This document shows positions 20,383 to 31,548 of a stretch of 64,000 nt of DNA, piece by piece (the stretch's first letter is position 1; every line of letters begins with the position of its first letter). This stretch comes from Cladophialophora immunda. Its lineage: Eukaryota > Ascomycota > Eurotiomycetes > Chaetothyriales > Herpotrichiellaceae. The notes beneath the pieces were generated by a model. It saw only the letters and a program-made list of their open reading frames with translations, was not told the DNA's origin and searched no databases. The stretch spans positions 1,860,001 to 1,924,000 of the forward strand of contig NW_015622547.1 in NCBI RefSeq assembly GCF_000835495.1, read 5' to 3'. Position numbers and translations under genes: made by a program.

Positions 20383-22153
20383 ATGTTCACGGCTACCAAG
20401 CTCCAAGTTGCCACGTACCTGCTTGGCGTCTGTCCCTTTTCCATCGCGTTTCTGGTCTTCCTTAACTCCTCAGTCTCGTTTGTTATAACGGACCTCATTG
20501 GCAGGGAGCATGGCGTCGGTGATGCCGTTGGAACTCTGGGATTCGCTGATGAGCTGGTGGCATTGGTAGCGTGCCCAGTATGGGGCTTGCTCTCTGATCG
20601 AATGGGCCTACGTCTTGTAAGACAACCCCTTTGGCACTGCCATGAGCCACAGAACTGATTCCGGACAGGTCTGCGTTGCAGGCTACCTGATCATTTGCCT
20701 GGCTCTGGTTTTATTCGTCCAAGCCAAAAATGTTTATCCTGAGCTGCTGTTAGCGAGATTATTCTTCAGCCTTGGGGGTGCTGCGGCATCCACCATGGTC
20801 ACGGCAATTCTACCTGCCGTTGCAGCACCATATACAGGCCACCTAGCCGACCACCAACGTGCCGGCGTCACTGATGGTGGCAATGGCCATGCTTCGAGCC
20901 CGTCGATTGAGTCGGAAGTGACGATCACACCCGCAAGATTCGTGTCCAGATCCTCGCCACGCAAAAACGTTGACTCGATGGCAACGGATTCAGACGTCGC
21001 TGGCTCGACGAGTCGAGTTGCTGGATTCGTGGGCATGTTCACCGGCTGTGGTGCACTGATCGCCCTGACTCTCTTCCTGCCCCTTCCGGCTAAATTCCAG
21101 TATGCAGGTATTGGAGAAAAGGCTGCTCTGAAAGACAGCTTTTACATCGTGGCTGCTGTGGCTTTCTTGCTGGCTATCTGGTGCTTCTTTGGTCTTCGGC
21201 GTTTACAGAGTGACGCTGAAGATCATCCCTCGACCTCCTCCGTCTCTCAGGGCAAGGGAGGAACCTCACGCTTCACCAACGCACTCACTCAAATGTCGAA
21301 TAACTTTCAAACCTCTATTATGGCAGGATTCAAACGCTCCGAAATAGCCATCGGGTACCTTGGAGGTTTCGTGGCCCGTGCTTCTTCCGTTGGCATTTCT
21401 CTTTTCATTCCCCTTCTTGTCAATGCAATGTTTCTCTCATCCGGCCTCTGTGTGGATCCGTCCTCCAGCGACGATCCAACTGGTCTGCCGGACATTAAGA
21501 GAAGGTGTCCTCGGGCTTATGTGGTTGCGGCAGAACTGACGGGCGTTACGGAACTGGTAGCACTTGTCTTTGCTCCTGTATTTGGCTACTGGTCAGCAAA
21601 GGCGACGAGAAAAGAGATTCCGCTCCTGGTGGCCTCACTGGCGGGAATAATCGGGTACCCTTTGTTCGCCAACGAATTCGATCCTGACGATAGAAACACA
21701 TCGAAACGGGCAACAGCATTCGTTGCTGTTTCCCTTATTGGAATCAGCCAGATTGGCGCCATTGTCTGCAGCCTGGGTACACTGAGCAAAGGGATACTTC
21801 GCAAAGAAGCAACCCGTCGGCCCAACACCCTCGAGCACGATGGCCAAAGAGCTGATGCTGGCCCTGACGAGGCAAGCCCCCTTCTGACTGCCACGCAACA
21901 GGGAACTAGAGAAGTGCCGTTGTCAGCTTTGAAGGGCTCTGTTGCCGGCGTTTATTCATTCTACGGAGGGGCTGCGATACTGATTCTAACCAAGATTGGG
22001 GGGCTGCTGTTCGATAAAGTCACTTTGGCTGCCCCCTTCTACATCATGGCAATATTCAACGCAATTCTGATGGTGGCGTGTATGATCTCGAGTCTCTGGA
22101 GGAACAAGGAACATACGACACAACAAGGACCCGGGCGGCTAGGCGGAGGCTAG
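20383..22153 (+). CDS. major facilitator superfamily transporter
   Basis: Exons 20383-20616 and 20669-22153 (572 residues from the ATG at 20383). The open frame contains about eleven hydrophobic helices. An MFS loop motif (WGLLSDRMGLR) follows the second helix, and VARASSVGISLFIPLLVN begins the C-terminal half. A long hydrophilic central loop lies between about residues 140 and 215. It belongs to the fungal MFS group with a large luminal or cytosolic loop (related to yeast YCR023C-type carriers); the substrate is unknown. The frame is open upstream of 20383 to about 20329 and encodes an apparent first helix without an ATG, so the protein as it stands would lack or truncate helix 1 unless the 31-base intron is used. 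A GH78 gene follows on the same strand. Confidence 0.8.
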
Positions 22154-22651
22154 TCATCACTATCCTCGGGATTTTCCAAGCATACCACTTGAACTCGCTT
22201 GATCCAACTGTGGCGAACTCGCACTTCACTGCGCCGAAGCCAATCTGCTGTTCCCCGGGTTGAGCTGCTCACGCGAGGGAAATCAGCTTACAAGGATATA
22301 CCGCTGCTCAGACTCCCAGCCAGGTTAATATGCCAGCATCCGCCTCCAGCGCCTTTCGGTCTCTCCTCTTCCGATAGCAACCTCCAAAATTCCCTGTGGA
22401 CGTCTCCAAAGCTTCTCCAGCGGCGGTCAGTAGCTTCTCCGCTCGAATCTAAGGGTTTCCCCCGCAAACTTAGCGTCATGATCAGCGAAGCTCTTCTTTT
22501 CGGCAAACGTCAACAACAATCTTGCTCGGCTTCTGCTTCACCGAACTAAATTCACGCCTACGATATTTCTACGTCGTCACTGCCATACATGAGAGAATTT
22601 TGGAGCTACGACGTGGCGAGAATATATCTCTTTTCAAGAACAAATTGCAGC
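22154..22651. other. intergenic promoter region
   Basis: 498 bases between the MFS gene and the rhamnosidase gene; no feature beyond an in-frame upstream ATG at 22589 was recognised. Confidence 0.4.
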
Positions 22652-24709
22652 ATGCTTTTCACTTTGTTTGTGCTGATACTCTGTTACTTGTCGTCTATGA
22701 CATCGGCGGTGCGCTATACCGAGTATATTCTGACTCCATCCTCTCGGACCTTATACCCGGTGTCTGTATACAACATCAATGGCACAGTCAAAAATGCCGC
22801 TGGCCTCGTAAATTCCACCGCAGCGGCCACTTTTACTGGCCAATGTGCCGCAACTTACGACTTTGGGAAAAATATTGCCGGCATTGTATCATTTGACTTC
22901 AATACTAGTGGTGATGCTGGAGAAACACACATTGGAATCAGTTTCACTGAGAGTTCTTTGTGGATTAGCAGCGAAGGCTGTGATGCAACGGCAGATGCTG
23001 GCATTGATCAAGCCCTCTGGTTCGAGATTTCCGGTGCTGGCCACCGTCAAGCTTCGAAGGAGCATCAGCGCGGCGGATTTCGTTACCTTAGTGTTTATCA
23101 CAATTCTACCGATGATGTGAGACTCTCCAACCTTTCTGTCCACTTCACAGCAGTTCCCCAGAAGAGAGAATCGGACCTTCAAGCTTATACCGGATTCTTT
23201 CACACCAACGATGAGCAACTAAACAGGGTTTGGTATGCGGGCGCCTATACAAACGAACTCTGCACCATCGACCCGACTGCAGGTGATGCTTTGAATTACC
23301 TTGGGACTATCAACTCGAGCAGTACCATCAATTCACCTCTGCCATGGTACCTCAATTACACAATTGCCACAGGTGCAAGTGTATTAGTTGACGGAGCAAA
23401 ACGCGACCGTCTCGTTTGGCCAGGCGACATGTCGATTGCTGTCCCATCCATTTTCGTGTCCACCAACGATCTTTCAACAGTGAGGAACTCCCTAGATTCC
23501 CTCCTCCGACTACAGAATTCTTCGACAGGGGCCTTACCGTATGCCGGGGTGCCGTTTGGGCAAGCGATGCCTGTCTTCAGCTTTACATACCACCTGTATT
23601 CTCTGATTGGTATCTATGATTACTACTTATACAGTGGTGACGAGGCTTATCTTGCGAGAAACTGGGAGCGCTTCAAATTCGGGCTCAACTACTCCATCAG
23701 CTTCATCGATCCATCAGGCATGGCAAATGTCACGACCTCGGCGGATTGGTTGCGGTTTGGCATGGGCGCCCATAACATCGAGGCCAACGCCATCCTGTAT
23801 CACACCCTCAATCTAGGAGCGACGCTCGCTAATGTCATGAACGATACGACAGTGTCAGCATGGTCTCGATACGCGGCAGGAATCAAGAACGCGACAAATG
23901 CCCAACTGTGGGACCCTGATGCGAATCTATACCGTGATAACGACACTACTCCATTTACCGAACTCCACCCGCAAGATGGCAACGCGTGGGCAGTCATTTC
24001 GAACCTCACCACCTCATCGGCGCAGAATATCAACATCTCCAACGCCCTGGCCGCGCGTTGGGGCCCTTACGGCGCTCCTGCCCCAGAAGCCGCCGCCACA
24101 GTCTCGCCATTCATATCGGGCTTTGAACTACAAGCGCACTATCTCGCAGGCCAAGCGAGCAACGCTGTGCGACTGATGAAGCTCATGTGGGGAGATTTCA
24201 TGCTGGACGATCCGCGAATGACGAATAGCACGTTTATCGAGGGATACTCGACGAACGGAGATCTACATTACGCTCCGTACAGCAATGACCCACGCATCTC
24301 GCATGCCCATGGCTGGGCAACTGGGCCAACGAATGCATTGACGTTCTACGCTGCCGGTCTCCAGGTTACTGGCGCTGCTGGAAGAACATGGAAGATATCG
24401 CCTATGTTGGGTGGTCTAGCCTTTGCTGAGGCCGGCTTTCAGAGCCCTCTAGGACTGTTTGAGATCAATGCGACGTCAGTAGAGAACGGTGGCTTGAATG
24501 TCACTTTCAATACTCCAGCGCAGACAACCGGAAGTGTAATCTTTGCGCACCAGACTGGTGTTAGAGGACATGTTATAGTCTCCAAGGTCCAAGGAGGTAC
24601 TCGACTTACCAAGAGAGTGACGATCTCTCTTGGTGGAGCGGGCACAACGGAGATTCATGGTCTACGAGGTGGAAGCTATGAGGCGAGTCTTATCGTACAC
24701 CAAGTATAG
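22652..24709 (+). CDS. secreted alpha-L-rhamnosidase-like glycoside hydrolase (GH78)
   Basis: Single exon; 685 residues from the ATG at 22652, chosen because it is followed directly by a signal peptide (LFTLFVLILCYLSS, cleavage near TSA). An in-frame ATG at 22589 would add 21 residues before it. There is an N-terminal beta-sandwich part, then an (alpha/alpha)6 barrel with LVDGAKRDRLVWPGD at about residues 245-260, the place of the GH78 general acid. Next come ADWLRFGMG and the C-terminal beta-domain after SHAHGWATGPTNAL. GH78 enzymes cut terminal L-rhamnose from pectin and plant glycosides. The motif has Asp-Arg (RDR) where many GH78 enzymes have Asp-Glu-Arg-Leu. Many N-x-S/T sites fit a secreted glycoprotein. 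The MFS transporter upstream might import products, but that is inference. Confidence 0.87.
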   Translation: MLFTLFVLILCYLSSMTSAVRYTEYILTPSSRTLYPVSVYNINGTVKNAAGLVNSTAAATFTGQCAATYDFGKNIAGIVSFDFNTSGDAGETHIGISFTESSLWISSEGCDATADAGIDQALWFEISGAGHRQASKEHQRGGFRYLSVYHNSTDDVRLSNLSVHFTAVPQKRESDLQAYTGFFHTNDEQLNRVWYAGAYTNELCTIDPTAGDALNYLGTINSSSTINSPLPWYLNYTIATGASVLVDGAKRDRLVWPGDMSIAVPSIFVSTNDLSTVRNSLDSLLRLQNSSTGALPYAGVPFGQAMPVFSFTYHLYSLIGIYDYYLYSGDEAYLARNWERFKFGLNYSISFIDPSGMANVTTSADWLRFGMGAHNIEANAILYHTLNLGATLANVMNDTTVSAWSRYAAGIKNATNAQLWDPDANLYRDNDTTPFTELHPQDGNAWAVISNLTTSSAQNINISNALAARWGPYGAPAPEAAATVSPFISGFELQAHYLAGQASNAVRLMKLMWGDFMLDDPRMTNSTFIEGYSTNGDLHYAPYSNDPRISHAHGWATGPTNALTFYAAGLQVTGAAGRTWKISPMLGGLAFAEAGFQSPLGLFEINATSVENGGLNVTFNTPAQTTGSVIFAHQTGVRGHVIVSKVQGGTRLTKRVTISLGGAGTTEIHGLRGGSYEASLIVHQV

Positions 24710-25185
24710 AAAAGTCTCAGGGGTTATGTACTGGTCATCTTTGAATCTAGAACTTGCTGGTTTGAAGATACCCATAGATTTGTCCATTAAACTATGTACT
24801 ATACTTCTCGAGTCTGCCAATACCACCTGTCGAGCACTCCGGCGAGGCTGGCGAAGCAAGGCTGTGATGCTGGGCGCCAAGTCCTCGCCATGTCCGTCTC
24901 TCGTGGCTGGGTCTCTGCTCCAGCTCAACGACCAAGTTTCCATCCCACCAATGTCGACATCGCCATCCTTGCGAAATACATGGATCTGATATCTCCGCCT
25001 TAGATTCCTCTGGGTAAATCTGTATCCCTCTCCAGACTTCGTGTCTCTGTCCCAAATCAATCCAACTCTGAGCCATCATGTCCTTTCAAGCCAGCGCCAA
25101 CCGCAGTCTGCAGCATAGCTTGCATCTTGTAATACTAGAGGAGCCTTCCAACCTGGCTCATTCTTGCTCCTGCATTCCACTCACG
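24710..25185. other. convergent intergenic region
   Basis: 476 bases between the 3' ends of the rhamnosidase and kinase-like genes; nothing recognised. Confidence 0.4.
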
Positions 25186-26991
25186 TCATTGATGCAACTC
25201 ACGTCGACCAAGCACCCTCGCCTTCAGCACCTTCGCACAGCGAGTCTTCAGCTCAGAAATGACCGAGTCGATGGGCTGATCCGCTAACCAGAACCGCGTG
25301 GGAAATATCCGTGTCGCGGCGACGTGCAGGACGACCTCCTCCACAGATGGATATGTGCTCCTTCCGCCCGTTGACCTCAGTTCGGCCTGAGAACGGCCGT
25401 CTACTACCACTTGGCCATCGGGGTAACCGGCTGACGCCATGAGGTTTTCGAATCTGGCGGCCGCCTCTCTTCCGGGCGAAGTGACAAAGGGGTCATCGGC
25501 CGACTCGCTACAAAGCAAGTAGTGCAGCTTGAGCACAGCACGGTGAAACCAGTCCTGCCGCTCTGGGGCTCCTCTTGGTGGAGCTCCCGTGGCACGCTTT
25601 TCCTGCTCCAAGATGGTTTTGGCCATGCGAACGATGCAGGTTGACAACTGTGCATCAACAGGCCTTCCATATTGCCAGTCCTCAAAGCAAATGTCCTCCA
25701 TGATAGCGCGCCATGCGAATGTCACTGAAACCTTGTGTCCCCACTGACAAAATCGGTCGAGTTTGAGGTCGTGCACCAAGCTGCTGGAATATCCGACCTT
25801 GCGGAAGATGAAGGACAATTTGCTGTAGATTTCTTGTTCCTGTTGCTCGTCGACCTTGGTTGCGAACATGGCAAGGCGTGAATTTCTCGCAATGTCAAAG
25901 GTGTCGGGTGCACAGATCTCTTTCGCGAGGAGAGGCTGGAACTGGCCAACATCAATCCAGGTAAGCCGCGTGCCTTTGCCATCAGGTAGTAGACTGCACA
26001 TGATGTTACCCAGGTTGGGGTCTCGGCTTTGGATGCCAACACTGTGGGGGAACCAGAGAAGGTTGTTGACCTCTTCGAAGAACTGTCTGGCCGACTCTCT
26101 GCCAGTTGGAACCAGTCTCCGGGCTCCAGCCGGTTTATCTTTGAATTCCTCCGCGGGTAACATGCACAGTTCTCGGAGATCCAACATCGTGTGTCCATTC
26201 ACGAGCTCCATGACGATGGCTCCGAAGCCCATGGACGTCGAGAGAGCGGCGAGCTTATCGTCACGCAACGAGTTGAGTGGCAGCCTTGGCTGGATCTTGA
26301 CAACGTCCTTCAAGCGCACGACGGGCGCGTCGGGGAATTGGCTCAGATAGGTGTGCATGTGTTCTTCGTGTCGAAACATCTGCTGTGACATGAGCCAGAC
26401 GAACAACTCCCGGTCGACATACGTGGGAAGAGTCGGGAGAATCCCATCGGCCAGAAAGGCCTGCAGCACATGCTCGTCTGCAAGGGCGTGGCCGTAGATG
26501 TCGCCGAAGAGGAACGGCGTTGCCAGCTCGCCGAGGATGTCCTGAGTTGTGTCGGACAGGTTTCCGGAAGGGTGATAGGGATCAGTCATGTCGTATTCAG
26601 ATGCAGCCTGGTGACCGCTGCAGGCGGACTCTGCAATGTCCTCGAGGATGTCTTTGTCGAACTCGGAGAGACCAAACTCCTGACGCAGCCTGGTTGAGTA
26701 CCGCGGATCAAAGACCTTGACGACAAATGAGCCATCGTAGCGCGGTGGCGGCGAGTCGCGACCTCGCGACACGCACTCGGCGAGAAAAACGCAGGCCATG
26801 GAGAACCCTTCGCCGTTGTCCCCTCCCAGGCTTCTCTTCAGTCTGATCTCGAACGGCCGCCCGGAGTCGTCCACGAGGGTGTGGATCGTGCCGTCGGCAT
26901 ACTCATGAAACACCTGTTCTGGCATTGCCGGCTTCCCAGACGATGACTCGGTCCGCGACGACGCTCTGTATTCTTGTTCGAGGACCGTCAT
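25186..26991 (-). CDS. fungal protein-kinase-like (PKL) protein
   Basis: Single exon, 601 residues from the ATG at 26991 (the frame upstream has no ATG). A kinase-like lobe can be traced: Lys92 in SFVVKVFDP, a hinge-like IVMELVNGHTM (about 259-269), a catalytic-loop-like SRDPNLGNIM (about 323-332) with Asp and Asn in the right spacing, and TWIDVGQF (about 344-351) in the place of the Mg-binding DFG. The His/Tyr of HRD is replaced by Ser, and a Gln follows DVG. About 100 residues are inserted between the Lys and the hinge. I infer an atypical kinase, or a phosphotransferase of the aminoglycoside/choline-kinase kind. No signal peptide or membrane segment is seen. Confidence 0.72.
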   Translation of the reverse strand: MTVLEQEYRASSRTESSSGKPAMPEQVFHEYADGTIHTLVDDSGRPFEIRLKRSLGGDNGEGFSMACVFLAECVSRGRDSPPPRYDGSFVVKVFDPRYSTRLRQEFGLSEFDKDILEDIAESACSGHQAASEYDMTDPYHPSGNLSDTTQDILGELATPFLFGDIYGHALADEHVLQAFLADGILPTLPTYVDRELFVWLMSQQMFRHEEHMHTYLSQFPDAPVVRLKDVVKIQPRLPLNSLRDDKLAALSTSMGFGAIVMELVNGHTMLDLRELCMLPAEEFKDKPAGARRLVPTGRESARQFFEEVNNLLWFPHSVGIQSRDPNLGNIMCSLLPDGKGTRLTWIDVGQFQPLLAKEICAPDTFDIARNSRLAMFATKVDEQQEQEIYSKLSFIFRKVGYSSSLVHDLKLDRFCQWGHKVSVTFAWRAIMEDICFEDWQYGRPVDAQLSTCIVRMAKTILEQEKRATGAPPRGAPERQDWFHRAVLKLHYLLCSESADDPFVTSPGREAAARFENLMASAGYPDGQVVVDGRSQAELRSTGGRSTYPSVEEVVLHVAATRIFPTRFWLADQPIDSVISELKTRCAKVLKARVLGRRELHQ

Positions 26992-28241
26992 GGTGAAGTG
27001 TTGGTTGCGAATGTGTGACGTGTGATATTGTGATATGTGAGGAGGAACACCGCCCAGGTGAGTCGACAAGAGGGGCGGTGCTTGGAGATCGGGCCTGGCT
27101 GTCTTTTCGGCTGGATGGTGAATTTCTGAGGGTGTGTGTGTGACTGTCTACCTTTGTTGTGGTCGCTATTGTTGTTATTCAGACCGAGCCAACTGAGTCA
27201 ACTCCTTCACGTGCTGTACGTTCAGGTTTGAAGAGACTGTTGCAAATGATTCTTTTAAACGGCTCTACGGGTTCTCATAAAATGAAAATCGGACGCCACC
27301 CGAGAACCAGACTCTGTCTGAGGACCTGGGAGGCAGTCCCGACTCCATTTGCAAGCCAGCTTCGACGGAACCACCCACGAACACGCCATAAGGAGGATGG
27401 ATGCAATAGGTAGAACCAGCGAGAAGCCACCCAATAACACCGAGTGCCCCTAACATCAACCAACAAACACCTACCATATATGAACCAACGCGAAGAGATG
27501 AATGGGGGAGGAAAAAGAAACTTGACTATCCTCTGGGCGGCGCAAGGCTGCGAGCGGTTGACCAATCACAAGCCTTCAGGAACCTGTCTTTATTCACCCC
27601 CGTTTCAGCATTCAACATCCCGCGCGAGTCTCAGAATTATCCACCAGCGACGGCGACTAGAAATCACCTGGTGCCAGAAGGCACCACGTTTTGTGTTAGG
27701 ATCCTTTTGGCCCCGCCCATTTTCATAGCCCAGGCATGTATTCGGTATTATAGTTGACCTGGCTCTACTCGTGCGGGCAGGATGGATATCAGATGTGCCG
27801 AAATTCCTCGACGACGATGGGTTGGGCCCGCCTTGTTGGAGAGCTCTGCTTGCTTGAATCCGTGGTAGAGAGAAGGGGACGACGAGGAAGCAACAACCAG
27901 AGGGAAGATTGTCCAAAAGTTACTCTGTACAATTAGTCTACATCTTCACATCCCAGTGGGCGGCTTCGTTTCTTCCGCAGCCTGCAATCCTCCCCGAAGA
28001 AATTTCTTTTGTGTTGATCGTCAGAGATCAGAGCGAGCTTCAGTCATGTTCCGTCACAGTCTGGCATGTTGGAAGACTCAAGGCGTTGAGTGAACGGGGC
28101 TGCGGTTGCTTGTACGCAACTCGACATGTGTCGTAAGACGTCTCATCATAGCATTTCGAGCATGACTGCTGGGGCAATGTAGCAGAGAACCATAAAACCT
28201 GTACCCATCGCCCCCTTCCCAATGTAATGCACTTTTTTGGT
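26992..28241. other. intergenic region
   Basis: 1.25 kb holding the promoter of the kinase-like gene and the 3' flank of the GlcG/HbpS-like gene. A CCAAT motif lies at 27561-27565. No coding content seen. Confidence 0.4.
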
Positions 28242-28784
28242 TTATAACTTTGCCTTTGGTTGACTCTGCTTGACGTACTCCATCACGGCATCGACACCCG
28301 CCTGCGCGACCTTGGTATCCTGCGAGGGCGTGCCGGTGCTGCAGCCGATCGCGCCCACGACCTCGCCCTCGACGACAATGGGGATGCCTCCGGCCACGTA
28401 CATGAACCTGCCGTTGTTGCTGCTGTTGAGCCCGAACGCCGGGCCGCCGGGCCACACGGCCTCCTTGTAGACCGAGGTGGGCGCGCGGTGGCCGGCCGCG
28501 GTGAACGCCTTGTTCATGGCGATGTCGACCGAGGTGAGCTTCGCGCCGGGCATGCGCTCAAAGTGGAGGAGGTAGAGCGAGGCGTCGACGATGGCGATGT
28601 TCATCGGCACGCCGATCTCCTGGGCCTTTTCGAAGCACGCCGCCGACGCCAGTTTGGCGGCGTGGTGCGTGAGGTGCGCGGGGCGGTGGATGGCGGCCAT
28701 TTGGCGTGCGGGTGAGCGCGGCGGGGAATGGAGCCCGAAGTTTTCGAGGTCGAGGGGAGGGGGCTTTGGGTCGGACTGAGGCAA
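28242..28784 (-). CDS. GlcG/HbpS-like protein (haem-degrading family)
   Basis: Single exon, 180 residues. The core is the GlcG/HbpS fold (PF03928): an N-terminal helix (KLASAACFEKAQEIG), IAIVDASLYLLHFERM, a segment MNKAFTAAGHRAPTSVY, then GRFMYVAGGIPIVVEGEVVGAIGCSTG and a final helix DAVMEYVKQ. Bacterial members bind haem or cobalamin or are encoded with glycolate oxidation genes; the fungal role is not established. Residues 1-28 precede the domain, and the Met at residue 28 (MAAIHRPAHLTHHA) could be the true start. No signal peptide. Third positions are strongly G/C and there is no intron, unlike most neighbours, which would fit transfer from bacteria or simply high expression bias. Confidence 0.87.
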   Translation of the reverse strand: MPQSDPKPPPLDLENFGLHSPPRSPARQMAAIHRPAHLTHHAAKLASAACFEKAQEIGVPMNIAIVDASLYLLHFERMPGAKLTSVDIAMNKAFTAAGHRAPTSVYKEAVWPGGPAFGLNSSNNGRFMYVAGGIPIVVEGEVVGAIGCSTGTPSQDTKVAQAGVDAVMEYVKQSQPKAKL

Positions 28785-29353
28785 GTAGATTGGGAGGATA
28801 TACCGGGTGAAAGGACCTCAATGGCTCTGAGAGGACAGAAACGCAGCAGAGAGATCACTTAGGTCAGCTAACGGGCAATGGATCTCGAGGCAGAAGGAAA
28901 GAGGCTGCCGGATGATCAGATGGCAGCAGCTCACAAGTTGATGGTGTCAGTGTTGAGCTCGAGTCACCTTGAGAAGTCGAGTGTACGAGCTTCTGAATCT
29001 CGCGAATGCAAATGGCAGATTGAGGTCAGTACTCGGTCCATCCGAACAGTTGATGTCGGAGGGGACGGAAAACGGCGACGTCAGCGAACGGATTGCTCGC
29101 CGTGGTCGTCACACTAACCAAGTTTGCACATGCGCAGCCTTGCCTTAGTTAGAGGCTGTCTGCGCCTTTGCGGGGAAGCAGGGGGGTGCTCGTTGTATGC
29201 GATCTTCCACTGAGCGAGGGCTTTCTTTAAGTTGGAGTCATTCATCACTACACCGACTAGGAAGAATATAAGCCTTTACGGAGCAGCAGTTGTCCGTCTT
29301 AAAGACAGCAGGCTCGCATCGGCCATCTGCCTGTATGCTGCGCCGCTCTGTGC
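28785..29353. other. intergenic region
   Basis: 569 bases between two minus-strand genes; nothing recognised. Confidence 0.4.
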
Positions 29354-30392
29354 TCAACGAGGCTGATGCAGCGGTCGCGACCTCTTGTACAGCATGTCGA
29401 AGCACTTCTCGGTTTCCTTGTCCAGATACTCAATACCCTTCCGTGGCACTGCTCCTTGATCCGTGTAGTTGGGTCCGATCTCGAACGTCTCTCCGGATGT
29501 CGCGTCTGGCCCGAGAAGCTTCTCGAACACCCCAATGACCCCTTCGATGGGCGTCAACAATCCTTCCTTCTCCATCTGGTCGTAAAAGGCACCCGAGGAG
29601 ATGTTGGTGCGAACCACATTCGGACAGGCTGCATTCATCGTAATCTTTTCCTCCGGCAAGTACTTTCCGTAGCTCCTTACCAGTCCCACTACGGCGTGCT
29701 TCGCCGCAGTATACACCGGGAGAGTCGGACAGCAGTAGAACCCGCAGACGCTTGCAACACATCCAACTAATATACAATCAGCTCATGCAATCCTTCTGGA
29801 TGGCGGGATCACTCACTCTTGCCTCTGAAACCGTCCTTTCCGGGCTGCTGCTTCCTGAACTGCTGCACAGCCAATGCCACAGTGTACATGACACCTGTCA
29901 GGTCAATGTCGAGGACGGTCAGGTCAGGCTGCTCGAAGCCACTCATGGAAGGATCATTCGGAATCCAAGAGCGTTCGCCGATGCCAGCAATGGGGTAGAC
30001 GTAGTCGATCCGACCAAAGTCTGCCACGGCCTGACTGAAAGCTTTTGCTTGGGAATTCCAGCTGGCGGCGTCGACCTGAGCACATTTGGCCACTGGGGCT
30101 CCCTTGTTCAGTTCATCCACAAGTTTCTGGGCGCCCTCGATGTCTCTGTCTGCGATGAACACTTTGATGCTAAGAGGCGTGTCAGATATTTCTCCCAAGG
30201 CATCCGGCGCTTGACAGACAGACGACATACTTGTGCTTCACCAGCATCTGCGCCACCCCTCGGCCAATTCCACTCGCGCCGCCCGTTACTTTGGGGTTGT
30301 CAGTGTCAACAAGCCTAGGAAATGTGCGAACTCAAAACAGAATCTCTCGGGGAAAGAAGTGACTACTCACTGTATGCAAAACCTTCAGACAT
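29354..30392 (-). CDS. short-chain dehydrogenase/reductase (15-PGDH-like)
   Basis: Exons 30371-30392, 30231-30288, 29817-30169 and 29354-29766 (281 residues). Classical SDR: the nucleotide-binding TGGASGIG at residues 9-16, an acidic end of beta-2 (VFIADRD) indicating NAD rather than NADP, an altered NAG motif (YPIAGIG), and a catalytic Ser150...Tyr163-x-x-x-Lys167 (YTAAK). The overall plan resembles 15-hydroxyprostaglandin dehydrogenase-type SDRs, which oxidise secondary alcohols; the fungal substrate is unknown. The third exon uses acceptor CTTAG before CATCAAAG, giving KHNIKVFIAD. The first exon is only 22 bases. The gene is divergent from the next plus-strand gene. Confidence 0.88.
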
Positions 30393-31548
30393 TTTCCCGG
30401 TGTGTATGAAGACAGTCTTCGTGGGATGTTCAATAACTCGCTGGTTGTAAAGAGTCCTCGAATTGAGTGAGATGTTATGGAATCAGGTCCCTTTATGCTC
30501 CACGCTTCTGCAAACAACCCTCAATAGAGCGGAAAAGCATCAAGCAACCTCGGAACCGCTAAACCCCAGTGAGGGGGTGAGCCGTTTGTCCAGCCTTCAT
30601 CCATGAGGTCTCGCATTGGGCTTCGCCTGGGCATAATGTCATAAGGGGTTCGTTTCTGTCCAACTGGACTGCGGGGGAGGCGGGGGTGCATCGCTCTGTT
30701 CTGAGAACATTGGCGCTGGTGTCCGGAAAAATACTGCCGATTGACACTAGTATGGGCCTCGGTATTGACGTGCTGTAGAGTCTCGATACCTAGGAGTCTT
30801 TCAGCTTCGAGCTATTTGTTCCTGGAGAGAGGGCGTTGATGGAAACCCTGGTGGTAAGCAGGAGCAAACTTGGAGGTGGTCATTGCACGACCGTTGAAAC
30901 TCGAGGTCGCTTTGGCTGTGCGGGAATGCTCCTGTCCAGTGCCAAACCAATTCTGATACTCTTTGCCAGGCGCGTTTCGTCGCTTAGATCAGGGCAGCCT
31001 CGTGATCTCTGACGACGCGATTTAGGTATGTCGTCTTCCGCAAGCATTTGGAACAGACGGGCACTGTCGAGGCAATGACAGAGGCACAGAGGATCTGAGC
31101 CTCTCTAACGTCCTTGCGGCCTGTGATTCCCCGTAGCCGTCTCTACGGCTGAACATACAGCACTATGGCGAAGCTGACCTCCGTCGCTCGCCATCGGCTC
31201 TATATTATTTGCTTCTGCTCGACGATTCCTAATCCGTGATTTTTCTCTTCACCTACGGCACTCTTCTGCGGTCCAGCTTGTGAACCTTCTATACCAGATA
31301 CCAGGGAATTACCGCAAGCTCTGCCTGAAGACTAGCACGTCAATTTGGTCAACAGAAAAATACAGAATGAAGACTAAAAGCCATCTGCAAAGGCCAGTCT
31401 AAACTATTTTACTCTCTTTCCACCCTTCTTCAATCCTTTCAGCCAGCGGGAAATTTGCGGATAGGAGGGACAGCAAACTAGGGACCTGCCAAAGTCAAGA
31501 GGCCCAAACCTCCATGATATACTGTCTGTTGCCGTTGTTGAAACTGCA
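30393..31548. other. divergent promoter region
   Basis: 1.16 kb between the SDR gene (minus) and the next plus-strand gene. No coding content, tRNA or repeat was recognised. Confidence 0.4.

Noticed and set aside
29752..30318. 188-codon plus-strand frame
   Set aside because: Antisense of the SDR gene, crossing its introns; no family similarity.
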